Assembly: GCF_016599715.1 (NCBI RefSeq)
Contig: NZ_CP067019.1
Coordinates: forward strand, 2,666,001-2,730,000
DNA from: Acinetobacter sp. CS-2
Lineage (GTDB): Bacteria > Pseudomonadota > Gammaproteobacteria > Pseudomonadales > Moraxellaceae
Length of the DNA: 64,000 nt
Direction of reading: 5' to 3'
How positions within the stretch are numbered: position 1 is the stretch's first letter; every line of letters starts with the position of its first letter. The notes beneath the pieces are model-generated. The model was given only the letters and a program-made list of their open reading frames with translations, made no database searches and was not told the DNA's origin. Positions 63,320-64,000 of this stretch are shown here, in pieces. The position numbers and the translations under genes were made by a program.

Positions 63320-64000
63320 TTACTCATGCTTTTTGGGTATCAACGGCTCAATGCTGGCAGCCATTTTTAGTGCTCTTTGATACAGACCCTTATTAACTAT
63401 GCCTTGCGCTTGCTGTTCATGATCATCAACAACTACATTTGAACTATCATCATTTTGAAGCCTAACATCCTCAATCATTTCAGTATTAACTTGCTGCATG
63501 GTGTTATCAGTTATTAATACAGTTTCGTCAACTAAAGAGTCCACTTCAGATGACTGGACGATACTTATAGGCTGTTGTAATTTTTTAACTTCTTTATCTT
63601 TAAAAACAGGCTTTCGAATTCTGCCTCTTAAGAACAACTCAGGTCTTTTCCCCCCTTGATTCTGTGCAATTTTACATGCCCGTATGTATTCATATGCAGT
63701 ATAAAAACTCACTAGATCTTTTTTAAGCTGAGGAATAAGTTTGTCAGTTTTGTTTACCACCAAAGGATCTGAATTACCACCTTCCGCCCAAAGAGTAGGT
63801 ATAATCGATAAAATTAATTGATCAAACTCAGGCTGCGTGGTGTTAACATACTTGTCTATAAAGTCCTGCCAATAATCATCAAAGCTTTCTCGAACATCCT
63901 GAGTAGATACATTATCCCTAGGATAAAATATTGCCGTACAATCAATAGAGTAGCGTTTTCCTTCAGGAACAAAATAACCGATATAAGCATCTAGCTCAGC
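63320..64000 (-). CDS. Partial hypothetical protein of the island
   Basis: The frame is open to the right edge, giving 226 visible C-terminal residues. The right part reads AELDAYIGYFVPEGKRYSID, and later VRESFDDYWQDFIDKYVNTT. The last about 100 residues are acidic and low in complexity (SSNVVVDDHEQQAQG). I do not recognise a domain. A TTG inside at 63763 is not a start. It probably precedes the YfjJ-like gene in the same transcript. Confidence 0.7.
   Translation of the reverse strand, partial: AELDAYIGYFVPEGKRYSIDCTAIFYPRDNVSTQDVRESFDDYWQDFIDKYVNTTQPEFDQLILSIIPTLWAEGGNSDPLVVNKTDKLIPQLKKDLVSFYTAYEYIRACKIAQNQGGKRPELFLRGRIRKPVFKDKEVKKLQQPISIVQSSEVDSLVDETVLITDNTMQQVNTEMIEDVRLQNDDSSNVVVDDHEQQAQGIVNKGLYQRALKMAASIEPLIPKKHE

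Larger units (their letters stand above)
47951..64000. mobile_element. Genomic island integrated in dusA (left part; continues past the window)
   Basis: From the dusA break on, the content changes to accessory genes: DUF805 protein, a type I restriction-modification operon with extra genes, and phage/plasmid-type recombination and replication genes, nearly all on the minus strand. No integrase is visible; in such islands it lies next to one end, so it should be to the right. Coding parts such as 52911-54928 are more AT-rich than the host genes. Confidence 0.85.

Overview
The window looks like chromosome from a gammaproteobacterium of the genus Acinetobacter. The reasons are the tgt-yajC-secD-secF block, a single RelA with no hydrolase signature, relA-rlmD-exonuclease-cysM-gacS/barA in one block, three-gene pntAA-pntAB-pntB, low GC and typical short A/T-rich spacers. 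This is inferred from remembered gene content; no database was searched.

Layout. (1) 1-6330: a partial membrane-protein gene, a LemA-family gene, tgt (tRNA queuosine insertion) and the Sec accessory genes yajC, secD and secF. (2) 6392-23100: an almost gapless minus-strand operon of 18 genes that is an aryl polyene (APE) pigment-lipid pathway. It has a HAL/TAL-type ammonia lyase for an aryl starter, an AMP-ligase fused to a dehydratase, two acyl carrier proteins, two complete ketosynthases and one ketosynthase-like protein, a ketoreductase, a dehydratase, a thioesterase, lipid/sugar transferases, a LolA-like carrier, an MMPL exporter, a lipoprotein and a flavin enzyme carrying flavin-halogenase-like motifs. 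A 144-residue secreted protein of unknown role ends the operon. (3) 23280-34960: housekeeping genes (relA, rlmD, a PolB-like exonuclease, cysM, a BarA/GacS hybrid kinase, three small-molecule enzymes, rsfS). (4) 35033-35909: an IS630-family element inserted exactly in the stop codon of the following gene. (5) 35903-43061: an unknown protein, an ammonium transporter with a sigma-54 type promoter, the transhydrogenase genes, a 970-base intergenic region with an operator-like palindrome, and an EamA exporter. (6) 43251-47030: an MFS transporter gene split by a complete 2575-bp IS66 element with an 8-bp target duplication. (7) 47083-47727: a HEPN-like protein with an apparently degenerate catalytic motif.

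From about 47951 to beyond the right edge lies a genomic island integrated in dusA. Only 22 sense codons of the original dusA remain before a stop, and the break falls in the conserved segment encoding SVAPMMDWT, the known target of dusA-specific tyrosine integrases. No integrase is visible, so it should lie at the far end. The island carries a DUF805 membrane protein, a type I restriction-modification operon with three inserted accessory genes (a Schlafen AlbA_2 ATPase-like regulator, a DUF3800 predicted nuclease and a 166-residue protein that may be a BECR-fold RNase), then a recombination/replication module (a twice-frameshifted gp3-like gene, YqaJ exonuclease, DUF932, a zinc-ribbon protein, a YfjJ-type replication protein) and a partial gene at the right edge.

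The two most interesting systems are the expanded restriction-modification operon (49125-58048) and the possibly halogenating APE operon (6392-23100).
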